DNA of 64,000 bases from Eubacterium pyruvativorans (GCF_900102225.1 NZ_FNBF01000001.1:1-64000), one strand, 5' to 3'; counted from the stretch's first letter, positions 49,087 to 59,617 are shown. A program made the numbers and translations. Notes: a model not told the origin generated them from the letters alone.

Positions 49087-51444
49087 ATGAAGTCACAAGT
49101 TAGAAAAGTATTGAGTGTCGTCATTATTGCTGTCGTCATCCTCGGATGGTGCGCTTCGATCTTCGGCATGGGTCCTGTGAAGAAAATCAAGGACACACTG
49201 AATTATGGTCTGGACATCAACGGCGGTGTTTTCGTCGTTATGCAGGCGGATACGAAGGGGATGAGCCCTTCGAAGACGAAGACCGTCATGGAGCAGACAC
49301 GGGAGGTTATCAACAAGCGTGTCAATGCCATGGGTATTTCCGAAGCGACGGTTTCCATCGAGGGAACCAACCGTCTCCGGATTGAGATGCCGGGTGTGAA
49401 AGACGCAGACACGGCGATCAAACGGATCGGCAAGACAGCGAAGCTGAAGTTCACTCTGGCGGACGGGACGGAAGTGTTGTCCGGAAGCGACGTGAAGAAC
49501 GCCGCGGCAGCAGTGGACAGCCAGAACGGCGGCTACAAGATCACGATGAAATTTACTGGCGCCGGCCAGTCCAAGTTCGCGCAGGCAACCGAGAGAGCCG
49601 CATCCGGCAATGTAAATGCTACTGTGGAAGAGCGCGGGCAGAAGGTGGATCCGACGGCAATCGTTATCAAGCTGGATGACGACATCCTGACGGCCCCGAC
49701 GGTCCGGGAGAAGATCGACAATGATTCCTGTGAGATCACGAGAAACGGTGGCTTCAGTGAAGAGGAAGCATCCCAGACGGCGGCTCTGATCCGGGGCGGC
49801 GCACTGCCGGTATCCCTGACGGAAGCACAGTCTTCTGTTGAGTCCGCATCCATCGGTGCGAATGCGCTGGACAAGTCCATTGTGGCAGGCGCCATCGGCC
49901 TCGGCCTGGTCTTCCTGCTGATGCTGTTCATGTATAATGTGCTGGGCCTCATCGCAGACGTGGCGCTGGCGCTGTACGTTCTGATTGTACTCTGGGTGAT
50001 GGCCGGCATGGGTGCTGTTCTGACGCTGCCGGGTATCGCCGGTATCGTTCTCGGTATCGGTATGGCCGTGGACGCCAACGTCATTATTTTCTCCCGTATC
50101 AAGGAAGAAATCGGTCAGGGACGTTCGATCCGGGTGGCGGTGAGCACCGGATTCAAGCATGCGCTGACCACCGTGCTGGATTCTCAGATCACCACGCTGA
50201 TTGCCACGATCGTGCTGTATCAGCTGGGCTCCACAACGGTTAAGGGATTCGCTGTCACGCTGATGATCAGTATCCTTGCATCTATTTTCACCGCCGTTGT
50301 CATTTCCCAGATCATGGTGGGAACGCTGGCGGAAAGCAAGTTCGCCCGGTACCGCTTCTTCGGATGCAACAACGACGGTACGCCGCGGAACTTCGTGAAG
50401 AAGCAGTTCCGCTTCATACAGCATCGGAAGATCTTCTACTGCGCCAGTGCAGCAGTGATCCTGTGCGGACTGGTCTTCCTCGGTGTACGGGGATTCAATT
50501 ACGGCATTGACTTCACCGGCGGCACATCCATTGAGATGAATATGGGACAGAAGGTTTCCATCCCGAAGGTGGAGAAGACCATCAGCGAATTCAAGCTGGA
50601 TCCTTCCATCGTGTATTCCGGTGAGGGACAGAAGAATGTCATCATCAAGACAACGAAAGGTCTGACAACACCGCAGCGGAAAGCGGTTACGGACAAGCTC
50701 CGCAGCGCCTACGGCCTGGGAGAGAAGTCCATCATTTCTTCCCAGGAATTCGGTGCAACTGTCGGAAAGGAGATCCGCAACAATGCGATCAAGTCGATTC
50801 TGATCGCTGCGTTCTTCATGCTGCTGTATATTATCTTCCGGTTCAAGACCTGGAAGTACGGTGTAGCGGCCATCGCCGGCATCGGTCATGACGTACTGGT
50901 GATGATCGCATTCTATGCGATTTTCGGTGTTACTGTGAACAACCCGTTCATCGCCGCAATCCTGACGATTGTCGGTTACTCCATCAACGACACCATCGTT
51001 ATCTTCGACCGTGTCCGGGAGAATCGTCACATTATGAGAAATACGCCGGTGGGAGAAGTGCTGGATACAAGTATCAACCAGACGCTGAACCGTTCTATCA
51101 TGACGTCCCTGACCACAGTGGTTTCGATCATTCCGCTGCTCGTCATGGTTTCCGGAACGCTGGCTCAGTTCGTTCTGCCGCTGATGGTGGGTGTGCTCTG
51201 CGGTACTTACTCATCCATCTTCCTCTGCTCGCCGCTGTACTATGAGTTCAACCGTTCTGCGGAGCGTTCCCGGTATCAGCAGCAGCAGAAGGCGAAGGAG
51301 CGCATCGAGGCGAAGAAGGCCCAGAAGAAAGCGCAGAAGCAGCTGGAGGAGAAGGCAGAAGAACAGAATGCTTCCAAGGGAGCACCGGTGAAGAATTCGG
51401 CGCCGAAGAAGAAACCGAGACATAAGAAGTCGAAGAAGAAGTAA
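49087..51444 (+). CDS. secDF: Protein export membrane protein SecDF (fused)
   Basis: The 785-residue protein joins SecD (about 1-430; GLDINGGVFVV, RIEMPGV, GIGMAVDANVIIFSRIKEE) and SecF (about 440-740; GIDFTGGTSIEM, IVGYSINDTIVIFDRVREN). Each half carries six predicted membrane helices and one large outside domain. The last 50 residues are basic (K/R-rich). SecDF uses the proton-motive force to pull preproteins through SecY. gaaggagc precedes the ATG. Confidence 0.95.
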   Translation: MKSQVRKVLSVVIIAVVILGWCASIFGMGPVKKIKDTLNYGLDINGGVFVVMQADTKGMSPSKTKTVMEQTREVINKRVNAMGISEATVSIEGTNRLRIEMPGVKDADTAIKRIGKTAKLKFTLADGTEVLSGSDVKNAAAAVDSQNGGYKITMKFTGAGQSKFAQATERAASGNVNATVEERGQKVDPTAIVIKLDDDILTAPTVREKIDNDSCEITRNGGFSEEEASQTAALIRGGALPVSLTEAQSSVESASIGANALDKSIVAGAIGLGLVFLLMLFMYNVLGLIADVALALYVLIVLWVMAGMGAVLTLPGIAGIVLGIGMAVDANVIIFSRIKEEIGQGRSIRVAVSTGFKHALTTVLDSQITTLIATIVLYQLGSTTVKGFAVTLMISILASIFTAVVISQIMVGTLAESKFARYRFFGCNNDGTPRNFVKKQFRFIQHRKIFYCASAAVILCGLVFLGVRGFNYGIDFTGGTSIEMNMGQKVSIPKVEKTISEFKLDPSIVYSGEGQKNVIIKTTKGLTTPQRKAVTDKLRSAYGLGEKSIISSQEFGATVGKEIRNNAIKSILIAAFFMLLYIIFRFKTWKYGVAAIAGIGHDVLVMIAFYAIFGVTVNNPFIAAILTIVGYSINDTIVIFDRVRENRHIMRNTPVGEVLDTSINQTLNRSIMTSLTTVVSIIPLLVMVSGTLAQFVLPLMVGVLCGTYSSIFLCSPLYYEFNRSAERSRYQQQQKAKERIEAKKAQKKAQKQLEEKAEEQNASKGAPVKNSAPKKKPRHKKSKKK

Positions 51445-51492
51445 GAAGCGGTGCGGTCCCTTTCGGTCCGTTTGCCCTAATAGAAATGAAAT

Positions 51493-51522
51493 CGGACGCC
51501 CCGGCATTCGCCGGGGCATCCG
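51493..51522 (+). repeat. Hairpin in the secDF-relA gap
   Basis: cgga-c-gccccggc, attc, gccggggc-a-tccg forms a near-perfect stem of about 12 pairs. No T run follows, so it is not a standard terminator. It may slow read-through into the next gene. Confidence 0.45.
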
Positions 51523-51560
51523 CTCTAACTGTAAGAATCGGTTGTAACCGAGGAGTGCCG

Positions 51561-53762
51561 ATGAAAACGAAAGCGAAATTTCTCGACGAAATCCTGCAAT
51601 ACAAGAATTACGACACCGAACTGATCGGCCGCGCATATGATCTGGCGAAGAGTCTGCATGCGGGGCAGCTCAGAAAGAGCGGGGAGCCGTACCTGATTCA
51701 CCCGATCGCCGTGGCAGTCATCCTCGCCCAGCTGGGGATGGACGATGAGACACTGGTGGGCGGTCTTCTTCATGATGTGGTGGAAGACACGGCTTACACC
51801 AGAGAACAGCTGGTGGAAGATTTTGGCGAAGAAGTGGCGCTTCTCGTGGACGGTGTTACGAAACTGAGCGGACTGAAGTTCGACTCGAAAGAAGTGGCTC
51901 ATGCGGAGAGCCTTCGGAAAATGTTCCTGGCTATGTCCAAGGACATCCGCGTTCTGATTATCAAGCTGGCGGACCGTCTGCACAACATGCGGACCATCGA
52001 ATTCATGAAACCGGAAAAGGTTGTGGAGAAATCGAGAGAGACTCTGGAGATTTATGCCCCGCTGGCGGACCGTCTCGGTATCTATACCGTGAAGAATGAA
52101 CTGGAGAACATTGCACTGAAATATCTTCATCCGGAAGCCTATGCGAAACTGGAGAGGGAAGTCAGTGCGAAGAAAGCAGAACGGGAACAGTTCATCGGAA
52201 AAGTCATGGATGACATCCGGTCCTCCCTGGATCTGCTGGATATGGATTACGAAATCACGGGCCGCTCCAAGCAGCTCTACAGTATATATAAGAAAATGAT
52301 GAACCAGCACAAGCAGCTGGATGAGATCTTCGACCTGATCGCCGTCCGGGTGATCGTGAAGACTGTCCGGGACTGCTACGCTGTGCTGGGTCAGGTGCAC
52401 ACCATGTGGAAACCGATTCCGGGCCGGTTCAAGGACTATATCGCCATGCCGAAGCCGAATATGTACCAGTCACTGCACACCACTGTGCTGGGAGAAAACG
52501 GTGTTCCATTTGAAATACAGATCCGGACTTTCGAGATGCACCGGGTGGCGGAATACGGTATCGCTGCCCACTGGAAATATAAAACCGGAGACACCAGCGG
52601 AGGTGCGGACCGGGATGATATGAAACTGGCCTGGCTCCGTCAGACCCTGGAATGGCAGAAGGACCTGAAGGACCCGAACGAGTTCATGGAGACGCTGAAG
52701 ATGGATCTCTTCTCCTCCAAGGTGTTTGTCTTCACTCCGAAGGGGGAAGTCATGGAGCTGCCGGCGGGATCCACGCCCCTGGACTTCGCTTTCAAGGTTC
52801 ACACCGATGTGGGATGCAAGTGCATCGGTGCGAAGGTGAACGGAAAGATGGTCACCATCGACCATGAACTGAAGAGCGGTGATATCGTCGAGATCGTCAC
52901 TTCCTCCAATTCCTCCGGACCGAGCATCGACTGGCTGAAGATCGTGAAAAGTCCCCAGGCCAGAACGAAGATCCGTCAGTTCCTGAAGCGTCAGAACAAA
53001 GGGGATGATGTGGCGAAGGGAAAGGATGCGCTGGACAAGTTCGTCCGCCGCCGGAACCTCGACCCTCAGCTGATTATCCGGAACAATTACCTGAACAAGG
53101 CGGTGAAGAAGCTCAATTTCATCGACCTGGATGATGCCTACAAGCAGATCTCCCAGGGCGGCACCATTCTGAGTAAATTTGCGAAACTCCTGTTTGATCA
53201 GTATGAGGACGATCAGAAGCAGGAACTCAGAAGAAAGCAGGAGAAGGAAGACGAGCTGCTGAAGAAGGCGAAGAACGTCAACCGGAACGGGAAGAAGCGC
53301 AGCAGCGGCGACGCCGGCATTACCGTGAAGGGCACGGACAACCTGATGATTCATGTGGCCCGGTGCTGCACGCCGGTGCCGGGGGATGACATTATCGGTT
53401 TTATTACAAAGGGCAGAGGGATTTCCGTTCACCGGACGGACTGCACCAATATTGTCTCCCTGCCGGAGTCCGAGCGGGCCCGGCTGATCCCGGTGGAGTG
53501 GGAAGAACCGGAGCCGGGGAAGGAATATGCCGCCGAATTCATGCTGATCAGCCATGACCGGCGGGGCCTTATGGCAGAAATTTCCCGGGCCTGTGATGAG
53601 ATGGATGTCAACATCGAGGGATTGAACGGAAAGACTTCCAGCGACGGCATGCTGCGCCTGGAACTGACCCTGTCCATTACCGGCACCGATCAGATCGGGA
53701 AAATCACCCGGACCCTGCGGGAAATTCCGGGGGTAGAGAATTTCTACCGAACGAAGTCATAA
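51561..53762 (+). CDS. rel: (p)ppGpp synthetase/hydrolase (RelA/SpoT family)
   Basis: The 733-residue protein has the HD hydrolase domain (about 30-180; LLHDVVEDTAYT, IKLADRLHNMRT), the synthetase domain (about 230-350; GRSKQLYSIYKKM, DYIAMPKPNMYQSLHTTV), TGS (about 385-450; VFTPKGEVMELPAGSTPLDFAF), and a C-terminal ACT (about 660-733). It makes and degrades the stringent alarmone. The chosen ATG has gaggagtgccg upstream and gives the usual N terminus. Confidence 0.95.
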   Translation: MKTKAKFLDEILQYKNYDTELIGRAYDLAKSLHAGQLRKSGEPYLIHPIAVAVILAQLGMDDETLVGGLLHDVVEDTAYTREQLVEDFGEEVALLVDGVTKLSGLKFDSKEVAHAESLRKMFLAMSKDIRVLIIKLADRLHNMRTIEFMKPEKVVEKSRETLEIYAPLADRLGIYTVKNELENIALKYLHPEAYAKLEREVSAKKAEREQFIGKVMDDIRSSLDLLDMDYEITGRSKQLYSIYKKMMNQHKQLDEIFDLIAVRVIVKTVRDCYAVLGQVHTMWKPIPGRFKDYIAMPKPNMYQSLHTTVLGENGVPFEIQIRTFEMHRVAEYGIAAHWKYKTGDTSGGADRDDMKLAWLRQTLEWQKDLKDPNEFMETLKMDLFSSKVFVFTPKGEVMELPAGSTPLDFAFKVHTDVGCKCIGAKVNGKMVTIDHELKSGDIVEIVTSSNSSGPSIDWLKIVKSPQARTKIRQFLKRQNKGDDVAKGKDALDKFVRRRNLDPQLIIRNNYLNKAVKKLNFIDLDDAYKQISQGGTILSKFAKLLFDQYEDDQKQELRRKQEKEDELLKKAKNVNRNGKKRSSGDAGITVKGTDNLMIHVARCCTPVPGDDIIGFITKGRGISVHRTDCTNIVSLPESERARLIPVEWEEPEPGKEYAAEFMLISHDRRGLMAEISRACDEMDVNIEGLNGKTSSDGMLRLELTLSITGTDQIGKITRTLREIPGVENFYRTKS

Positions 53763-53780
53763 CAGGAGAGAATAAATCAT

Positions 53781-54404
53781 ATGGAATACAGGAAATTTCA
53801 CACAGGCCCGCTGGCGGTGAACACTTACCTCGTGTACGACGAGACGAAGGAGGCGTTCATCGTGGATCCGGGCGGATTCTCTGAGAAACTCTGTGAGCTG
53901 GCCGAAGAGAAAGGCCTTCATGTGGGGTATATTCTGCTGACCCACGGCCACGGGGATCATATCGGGGGCATTGAAGCATTCCGGGAGCATTATCCGGATA
54001 TTCAGGTGGTGGCCAACATCGTGGAGAAGGAATTCCTGATGAATCCCACGAAGAATTCTTCGGTGCTGATTAACGGGAAACCGATTACGGTGAAGTGTGA
54101 CCGCTATGTGGAGGACGGGGAAACCATGCGGATCGGAAATATGGAGATCCGTTTCCTGCTGACCCCGGGGCATACGCCGGGGGGCCAGGCCATTGTGGTG
54201 GGAAATGTCTGTTTCCCGGGTGACACCCTGTTCCACGGCAGCATCGGCAGGACGGATTTTCCGGGAGGCAGTTACGAGGAGATTCTGAAGTCTCTTCATG
54301 ATGTGCTGTTTCTTCTGCCAGAAGATACCGTGGTGGAGCCGGGGCATATGGACGGTACCACCATCGGCTTCGAGAAGAGGCACAATCCCTTCGCCCGGAT
54401 GTAA
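53781..54404 (+). CDS. Metallo-beta-lactamase-fold hydrolase (glyoxalase II-like)
   Basis: The 207-residue protein has the zinc motif THGHGDHIGGI (about residues 53-63), VDPGGF, a TPGHTPGGQ histidine and a late GHM. It is smaller than glyoxalase II (about 250), like the Firmicute YqgX type. It probably cleaves thioesters such as S-lactoylthiols. The RBS is ggagagaata. It is 19 bases after rel and followed by hemZ. Confidence 0.88.
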   Translation: MEYRKFHTGPLAVNTYLVYDETKEAFIVDPGGFSEKLCELAEEKGLHVGYILLTHGHGDHIGGIEAFREHYPDIQVVANIVEKEFLMNPTKNSSVLINGKPITVKCDRYVEDGETMRIGNMEIRFLLTPGHTPGGQAIVVGNVCFPGDTLFHGSIGRTDFPGGSYEEILKSLHDVLFLLPEDTVVEPGHMDGTTIGFEKRHNPFARM

Positions 54405-54476
54405 GGCGGCGGATGCCGCAGCGGGTACCGTAAGAAGGCCGGAAGACACTGAAACAGAAAACGCAGAAGGCATACT

Positions 54477-55844
54477 ATGAAAATCAAGATACATGATTAT
54501 CCGAAAATACAACTGATGAAGGAGCTCATCGATGAATTCCTTCCGCCGGACCGGTATGAAGTGGTGGAGGACGACGGCGTCCGGAATGATGAGTGCCTTC
54601 ATATCAACCTGCAGGGTTCCGACGACCGGGATGAGATCAAGCGGGAGATTTTCCGGGATCTCAGTGCGCTGACAGGGAAGCGGCCGGACTGGGGCATCCT
54701 GACCGGTGTCCGTCCGGTGAAACTGGCCGGAGAGCTGTACCATGAGATGGGCAGCATGGACCTGGTCCGGGCCCGTCTTCAGAAAGAATATTTTCTGACG
54801 GCGGAGAAGGCGGAATTGATCACATCCATGTACGAGTACCAGGAGAAGGTGTGCGGGGAGCCCCGGAAGAACGAGATCGGGATCTACATCGGCATTCCGT
54901 TCTGTCCGACCCGGTGTCTGTACTGTTCCTTCGCCTCCAACCAGGTTCCGGATGAGGAAGTGGCCCGGTATCTTCCGGCGCTGCTCCGGGAGATCCGGTT
55001 CTGCGGAGAGAAGATGAAGGAGCAGAATCTCCTGCCGGAATCTGTCTATATCGGCGGCGGCACACCGACTACTTTGAACGAACGGCAGCTGGATGAGCTT
55101 TTGTCCGCCTGCGAAGCGTCCTTCGACCCGGGCAGCCTGCGGGAATTCACCGTGGAAGCGGGGCGGCCGGACACGATTACCGGGGAGAAACTGGACGTGC
55201 TGAAACAGCACAACGTGAACCGGATCAGCATCAATCCCCAGTCCATGAAGCAGGAGACCCTGGACCGGATCGGCAGAAGCCACTCGCCGGAGGATATCGT
55301 CCGGGCCTTCAGCATGGCGAAGGAACGGGATTTCGACGTGATCAATGCGGATCTCATCACCGGCCTGCCGGGGGAACAGCCGGAGGACTTCCGGAAGACC
55401 CTGGAAACGGTGCTGGATCTGGGGGCGAACAATATCACCGTCCATACGCTGGCGGTGAAGAAGGCCTCCCGGCTGATCGGCATCGACCGGAGCTATCATT
55501 ACCGGGTGGCGGACATTGTGGCGGAAATGCTGGCGGACAGCCGTCGGATGCTTGAAGATGCCGGTTTTTTGCCGTATTATCTTTACAGGCAGAAGCATAT
55601 GGCCGGGTACTTCGAAAACACCGGATACTGCCGGGATGATCTGGCGAATCTGTACAATGTCCGGATTATGGACGAGCATCAGAGCATTCTGGCGCTGGGG
55701 GCGGGGGGTATTTCGAAGTTGTATTACCCGTCCATGAATAAGCTGGTGAGAGTCCCGAATGTGACAAATTACACACAGTACATCGATCGGATCGATGAGA
55801 TGTGCCGGCGTAAGGACGAGGGATTTTTCATAGAACACGAATAA
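54477..55844 (+). CDS. hemZ: Coproporphyrinogen dehydrogenase HemZ (radical SAM)
   Basis: The 455-residue protein has the cluster motif CPTRCLYC at about residues 142-149, then an EFTVEAGRPDTI motif and SINPQSM. A 130-residue N-terminal extension precedes the SAM domain. HemZ is annotated as an anaerobic coproporphyrinogen III dehydrogenase, although many Clostridia with it lack a full heme pathway; it is possible that it handles another porphyrin or a different substrate. It lies between the hydrolase gene and hisS, as in many Firmicutes. Confidence 0.9.
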   Translation: MKIKIHDYPKIQLMKELIDEFLPPDRYEVVEDDGVRNDECLHINLQGSDDRDEIKREIFRDLSALTGKRPDWGILTGVRPVKLAGELYHEMGSMDLVRARLQKEYFLTAEKAELITSMYEYQEKVCGEPRKNEIGIYIGIPFCPTRCLYCSFASNQVPDEEVARYLPALLREIRFCGEKMKEQNLLPESVYIGGGTPTTLNERQLDELLSACEASFDPGSLREFTVEAGRPDTITGEKLDVLKQHNVNRISINPQSMKQETLDRIGRSHSPEDIVRAFSMAKERDFDVINADLITGLPGEQPEDFRKTLETVLDLGANNITVHTLAVKKASRLIGIDRSYHYRVADIVAEMLADSRRMLEDAGFLPYYLYRQKHMAGYFENTGYCRDDLANLYNVRIMDEHQSILALGAGGISKLYYPSMNKLVRVPNVTNYTQYIDRIDEMCRRKDEGFFIEHE

Positions 55845-55860
55845 GGAAACAGGAGGCATC

Positions 55861-57126
55861 ATGCTGACAGCAGCACCGAGAGGAACGAAGGATATACTGC
55901 CGGATCAAATTTATAAATGGCAGTTTGTAGAAAAGAAATTCAGAGCCATGTGCGAAAAGTACGGCTTCCGGGAGATCCGGACACCGATGTTCGAACACAC
56001 GGAACTGTTCAACCGGGGCGTGGGCGATTCCACGGACATTGTGGAGAAGGAAATGTACACCTTCGATGACCGGGGACACCGGAGTCTGACGCTGAAACCG
56101 GAGGGGACTTCTCCGGCAGTCCGGGCGTTTGTGGAGAATAAGCTGTTCGCAGAAGTGCAGCCGGTGAAAATGTTCTATGAGACGCCGTGCTTCCGGTATG
56201 AGAAGCCGCAGGCGGGACGTCTGAGAGAATTCCATCAGTTCGGCATTGAGGTTTTCGGCACCCCGGACATGCTGTCCGATGCGGAGGTGATCTGTTTTGC
56301 CGGTGATTTTCTGCAGGAGATGGGTGTGAAGAATACCCGCCTGGAGATCAACAGTGTGGGCTGCCCGGAATGCAGGGCCCGTTACCGGAAGAAGCTGCAG
56401 GATTTCCTGCGGCCCCGTTTCGACGAACTGTCGGAGACGTCGAAAGACCGGTTCGACCGGAATCCGATGCGGATTCTGGACAGTAAGTCGGAAATCGACC
56501 AGCAGATTGCAGAAGGCGCACCGATGATGATTGACAACCTGTGCGACAGCTGCCGGACCGCTTTCGAGGATCTGAAGGCGAATCTGGACGCCATGGGGAT
56601 GGAATACACTGTCAACCCGCTGATTGTCCGGGGGCTGGATTATTACACGAAGACGGCCTTCGAGTTTGTGTCCACGGGCATCGGCGCCCAGTCCACCGTG
56701 TGCGGCGGCGGCCGGTATGATCACCTGATTGAGGAAATCGGCGGGCCGGAGGTGCCGGGGGTCGGATTCGGTCTTGGCATCGAGCGTCTTCTGCTTCTGA
56801 TGGAGGAGAATGGTTATGTGATCCCGGAGCCGGACCGGACGGACGTGTTCATCGCGTTTATGGGGGATCAGGCGAAGCGGGAAGGCCTGTCCATTCTGCA
56901 CCGGCTGAGACAGGCCGGCGTGCGGGGGGAAATGGATACACTGGCCCGGAAGGTGAAGGGACAGTTCAAGTATGCGAACCGTCTTCATGCGAAGTACACC
57001 GTCATGATCGGCGATGAGGAAATCGAGAAGGGGATTGTCCAGCTGAAGGACATGGATGCCCATGCACAGCAGGAAGTCCGTCTGGAAGATCTGATCGACA
57101 CCATCCGGGAGAATCTGGGCTGTTAG
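55861..57126 (+). CDS. hisS: Histidyl-tRNA synthetase
   Basis: The 421-residue class II synthetase has motif 1 and 2 (RGTKDILP, FRYEKPQAGRLREFHQFG), the HisA/HisB-type RGLDYYTKTAFEF, motif 3 (GVGFGLGIERL) and a C-terminal anticodon domain. It charges tRNA-His. No T-box leader was found upstream. Confidence 0.96.
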   Translation: MLTAAPRGTKDILPDQIYKWQFVEKKFRAMCEKYGFREIRTPMFEHTELFNRGVGDSTDIVEKEMYTFDDRGHRSLTLKPEGTSPAVRAFVENKLFAEVQPVKMFYETPCFRYEKPQAGRLREFHQFGIEVFGTPDMLSDAEVICFAGDFLQEMGVKNTRLEINSVGCPECRARYRKKLQDFLRPRFDELSETSKDRFDRNPMRILDSKSEIDQQIAEGAPMMIDNLCDSCRTAFEDLKANLDAMGMEYTVNPLIVRGLDYYTKTAFEFVSTGIGAQSTVCGGGRYDHLIEEIGGPEVPGVGFGLGIERLLLLMEENGYVIPEPDRTDVFIAFMGDQAKREGLSILHRLRQAGVRGEMDTLARKVKGQFKYANRLHAKYTVMIGDEEIEKGIVQLKDMDAHAQQEVRLEDLIDTIRENLGC

Positions 57127-57212
57127 ACATTTCCCGGCGGGGGTGCCCGCCGGACTCTGCCCGATCCTGCCGGATAAATAATAGAAGTTATTACTGATAT
57201 GAAGGAGCAATC

Positions 57213-58982
57213 ATGTCCAAGTTATTGAAGAGAACCCACATGTGCGGTGTTCTCACGAAGGAGAATATCGGCGAAACAGTCACACTCAACGGCTGGGTCG
57301 CCAAGCAGAGAAGTCTCGGCAGTCTGATTTTTGCAGACCTGAGGGACAAGACCGGAATCACGCAGATCGTTTTTGACGACACAATTCCGGAAGAGACCTT
57401 TCAGCTGGCGGAGTCGCTGCGAAGTGAATACGTAATCGGCGTCTCCGGAACGGTGAGAGAACGTTCTTCCAAGAACCCGGATCTGCCTACCGGTGACATC
57501 GAGGTACTGGCCACCGATCTGGTGCTGTACTCCGCTGCAGAGACACCGCCGATCTACATCAAGGACGACGACAACGTCGATATGAATCTCAGACTGAAGT
57601 ACCGCTATCTGGATCTCCGGAAACTGAAGATGCAGCGGAATCTGACCTTCCGGCACAACGTCTGCAAGCTGGCCCGGGATTATTTCGACCAGCAGGGATT
57701 CACAGAGGTGGAAACCCCGATGCTGGTTCGTTCCACACCGGAGGGGGCCAGAGACTACCTGGTTCCGAGCCGGGTGAATAAGGGTCACTTCTACGCACTG
57801 CCTCAGTCTCCGCAGCTGTTCAAGCAGCTCCTGATGGTGGGCGGCACGGACCGGTACTTCCAGATCGTGAAGTGTTTCCGGGATGAGGACCTGAGAGCGG
57901 ACCGTCAGCCGGAATTCACCCAGATGGATCTGGAAATGTCCTTCGTGGATCAGGACGATGTCATCGCCATTCAGGAGGGTTTCCTGCAGAAACTCTTCCG
58001 GGAAATGATGGGAGTGGAAATTTCACTGCCGCTGCCGCGCATCCGCTACGACGAAGCAATGGAGCGGTACGGATCGGACAAGCCGGATACAAGATTCGGT
58101 TTCGAATTGAAGTGCCTCAACGACACGAAAGCCGTGAAGGGCACGGAGTTCAAGGTGTTCCGGGATGCTCTGGATCAGGGCGGCGATGTGAGAGGCATCT
58201 GCATTGACGGCGGCTCCCCGGAATTCAGCCGGAAAAACATTGATAAGCTGACGGAAGAGACGAAGGCGTACGGCGCCCGGGGCGTGGTGTGGATCCGCGT
58301 GGAGGAGGACGGCTTCAAGTCCTCAGTCAACAAGTTCTTCACACAGGAAGAATTCGCAGAAATTGCTTCCGTGTTTGATGCGAAGCCGCAGGATCTGATT
58401 CTGATCGTGGCGGACCAGCCGAAAGTGGTATTTGACAGCCTGGGTTTCCTGCGCCGCCGGATCGCTGGTATTCTGGGACTTCTGGACAACACGAAATTCA
58501 ATCTGCTGTGGGTTGTGGATTTCCCGATGTTCGAAAAGAACGAAGAAGGGGAGATTACGGCGATGCATCATCCGTTCACCCATCCGAAGGAGGAAGATAT
58601 TCCTCTCCTCGACACGGATCCGCTGGCGGTGAAGGCAGATGCGTATGACATCGTCCTCAACGGCGTGGAAATGGGCGGCGGCAGTGTTCGTATCCATGAC
58701 CGGGCGCTGCAGCAGAAGATGTTCGACATTCTGGGTATCTCCAAGGAAGAGAGCCAGCGGAAATTCGGATTCCTGTTGGAGGCCTTCAAGTACGGCACAC
58801 CGCCGCATGCGGGTCTGGCTTACGGCCTGGACCGGATGATCATGCTTCTGACCGGTGAGGAAAGCATCCGGGAGGTTATGGCCTTCCCTAAGAACCAGAA
58901 CGCCCAGTGCCTGGTAAGTGATGCACCGAACACCGTGGACGACGCACAGCTGGAAGAGCTGGGAATCACCGTCATCGAGTAA
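57213..58982 (+). CDS. aspS: Aspartyl-tRNA synthetase, bacterial type
   Basis: The 589-residue protein has an N-terminal OB-fold anticodon domain (about 1-110), class II core motifs (ETPMLVRSTPEGARDYLVP, FRDEDLRADRQPEFTQMDLEMSF), a GAD insertion domain (about 290-420), and motif 3 (GLAYGLDRMIMLL). It charges tRNA-Asp. gaaggagcaatc precedes the ATG. Confidence 0.97.
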   Translation: MSKLLKRTHMCGVLTKENIGETVTLNGWVAKQRSLGSLIFADLRDKTGITQIVFDDTIPEETFQLAESLRSEYVIGVSGTVRERSSKNPDLPTGDIEVLATDLVLYSAAETPPIYIKDDDNVDMNLRLKYRYLDLRKLKMQRNLTFRHNVCKLARDYFDQQGFTEVETPMLVRSTPEGARDYLVPSRVNKGHFYALPQSPQLFKQLLMVGGTDRYFQIVKCFRDEDLRADRQPEFTQMDLEMSFVDQDDVIAIQEGFLQKLFREMMGVEISLPLPRIRYDEAMERYGSDKPDTRFGFELKCLNDTKAVKGTEFKVFRDALDQGGDVRGICIDGGSPEFSRKNIDKLTEETKAYGARGVVWIRVEEDGFKSSVNKFFTQEEFAEIASVFDAKPQDLILIVADQPKVVFDSLGFLRRRIAGILGLLDNTKFNLLWVVDFPMFEKNEEGEITAMHHPFTHPKEEDIPLLDTDPLAVKADAYDIVLNGVEMGGGSVRIHDRALQQKMFDILGISKEESQRKFGFLLEAFKYGTPPHAGLAYGLDRMIMLLTGEESIREVMAFPKNQNAQCLVSDAPNTVDDAQLEELGITVIE

Positions 58983-58993
58983 CCGGAGGCGCC

Positions 58994-59617
58994 ATGGCAG
59001 GTCAGAACATAGGCATTCTGGGCGGCAGCTTTGATCCGGTCCACCTGGGGCATCTCGCCATTGCAACGGCGGCGCTCCGGGAGGCGGATCTGGAGAAGGT
59101 TCTGTTGATGCCGGCCCGGGTGAGCCCTTTCAAGGTGGGCAAAACGAAAACGGCGGACGTTCACCGACTGGCCATGGTCAGGCTGGCGGCGGCAACCGAT
59201 CCGAAACTGGCGGTTTCGGATCGGGAAATTACAGACGACAGGGTTTCCTATACGATCGATACACTGAACTACCTGGAAATGGAACATCCTGACGTGACAT
59301 ACTGGTTTATCGTGGGGACCGATTCTTTTTTGCAGCTGGATACCTGGTACCGGGGAGAAGAACTGCTTCGGGCGCAGCATTTCATCCTGGCGCCCCGCCC
59401 GGGGTACCGGACGGAGGAGTGGGAAGAAAAACTGGCGTTCTACCGCAGCAGGTATGGTGCGAGGATCCTCCGGATTCATAATCCGGAGCTGGATATCTCC
59501 TCTACGGAAATCAGAAAGCGGGCATCGGAGGGCCTTTCCCTGAAAGGTCTGGTGCCGGAATCAGTTGAAAGGTATATTATTGAACAAGGATTATACAGAA
59601 CGGAAATTATACATTGA
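58994..59617 (+). CDS. nadD: Nicotinate-nucleotide adenylyltransferase
   Basis: The 207-residue protein has GGSFDPVHLGHLAIA (the HxGH-type nucleotide motif), a middle DTLNYLEMEHP, and the terminal ISSTEIRKRASEG. It makes deamido-NAD from nicotinate mononucleotide and ATP. Its last 38 bases overlap the next gene's start. Confidence 0.95.
   Translation: MAGQNIGILGGSFDPVHLGHLAIATAALREADLEKVLLMPARVSPFKVGKTKTADVHRLAMVRLAAATDPKLAVSDREITDDRVSYTIDTLNYLEMEHPDVTYWFIVGTDSFLQLDTWYRGEELLRAQHFILAPRPGYRTEEWEEKLAFYRSRYGARILRIHNPELDISSTEIRKRASEGLSLKGLVPESVERYIIEQGLYRTEIIH

Noticed and set aside
53757-55862. Antisense open frame of about 700 codons over the hydrolase and hemZ genes
   Set aside because: It spans two real genes and their gap without a ribosome binding site; composition is that of a reverse shadow.
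57127-57212. T-box leader before aspS
   Set aside because: The gap is too short and lacks the GGUGGNACCGCG T-box sequence. It holds only a cggcggg/cccgccg hairpin.
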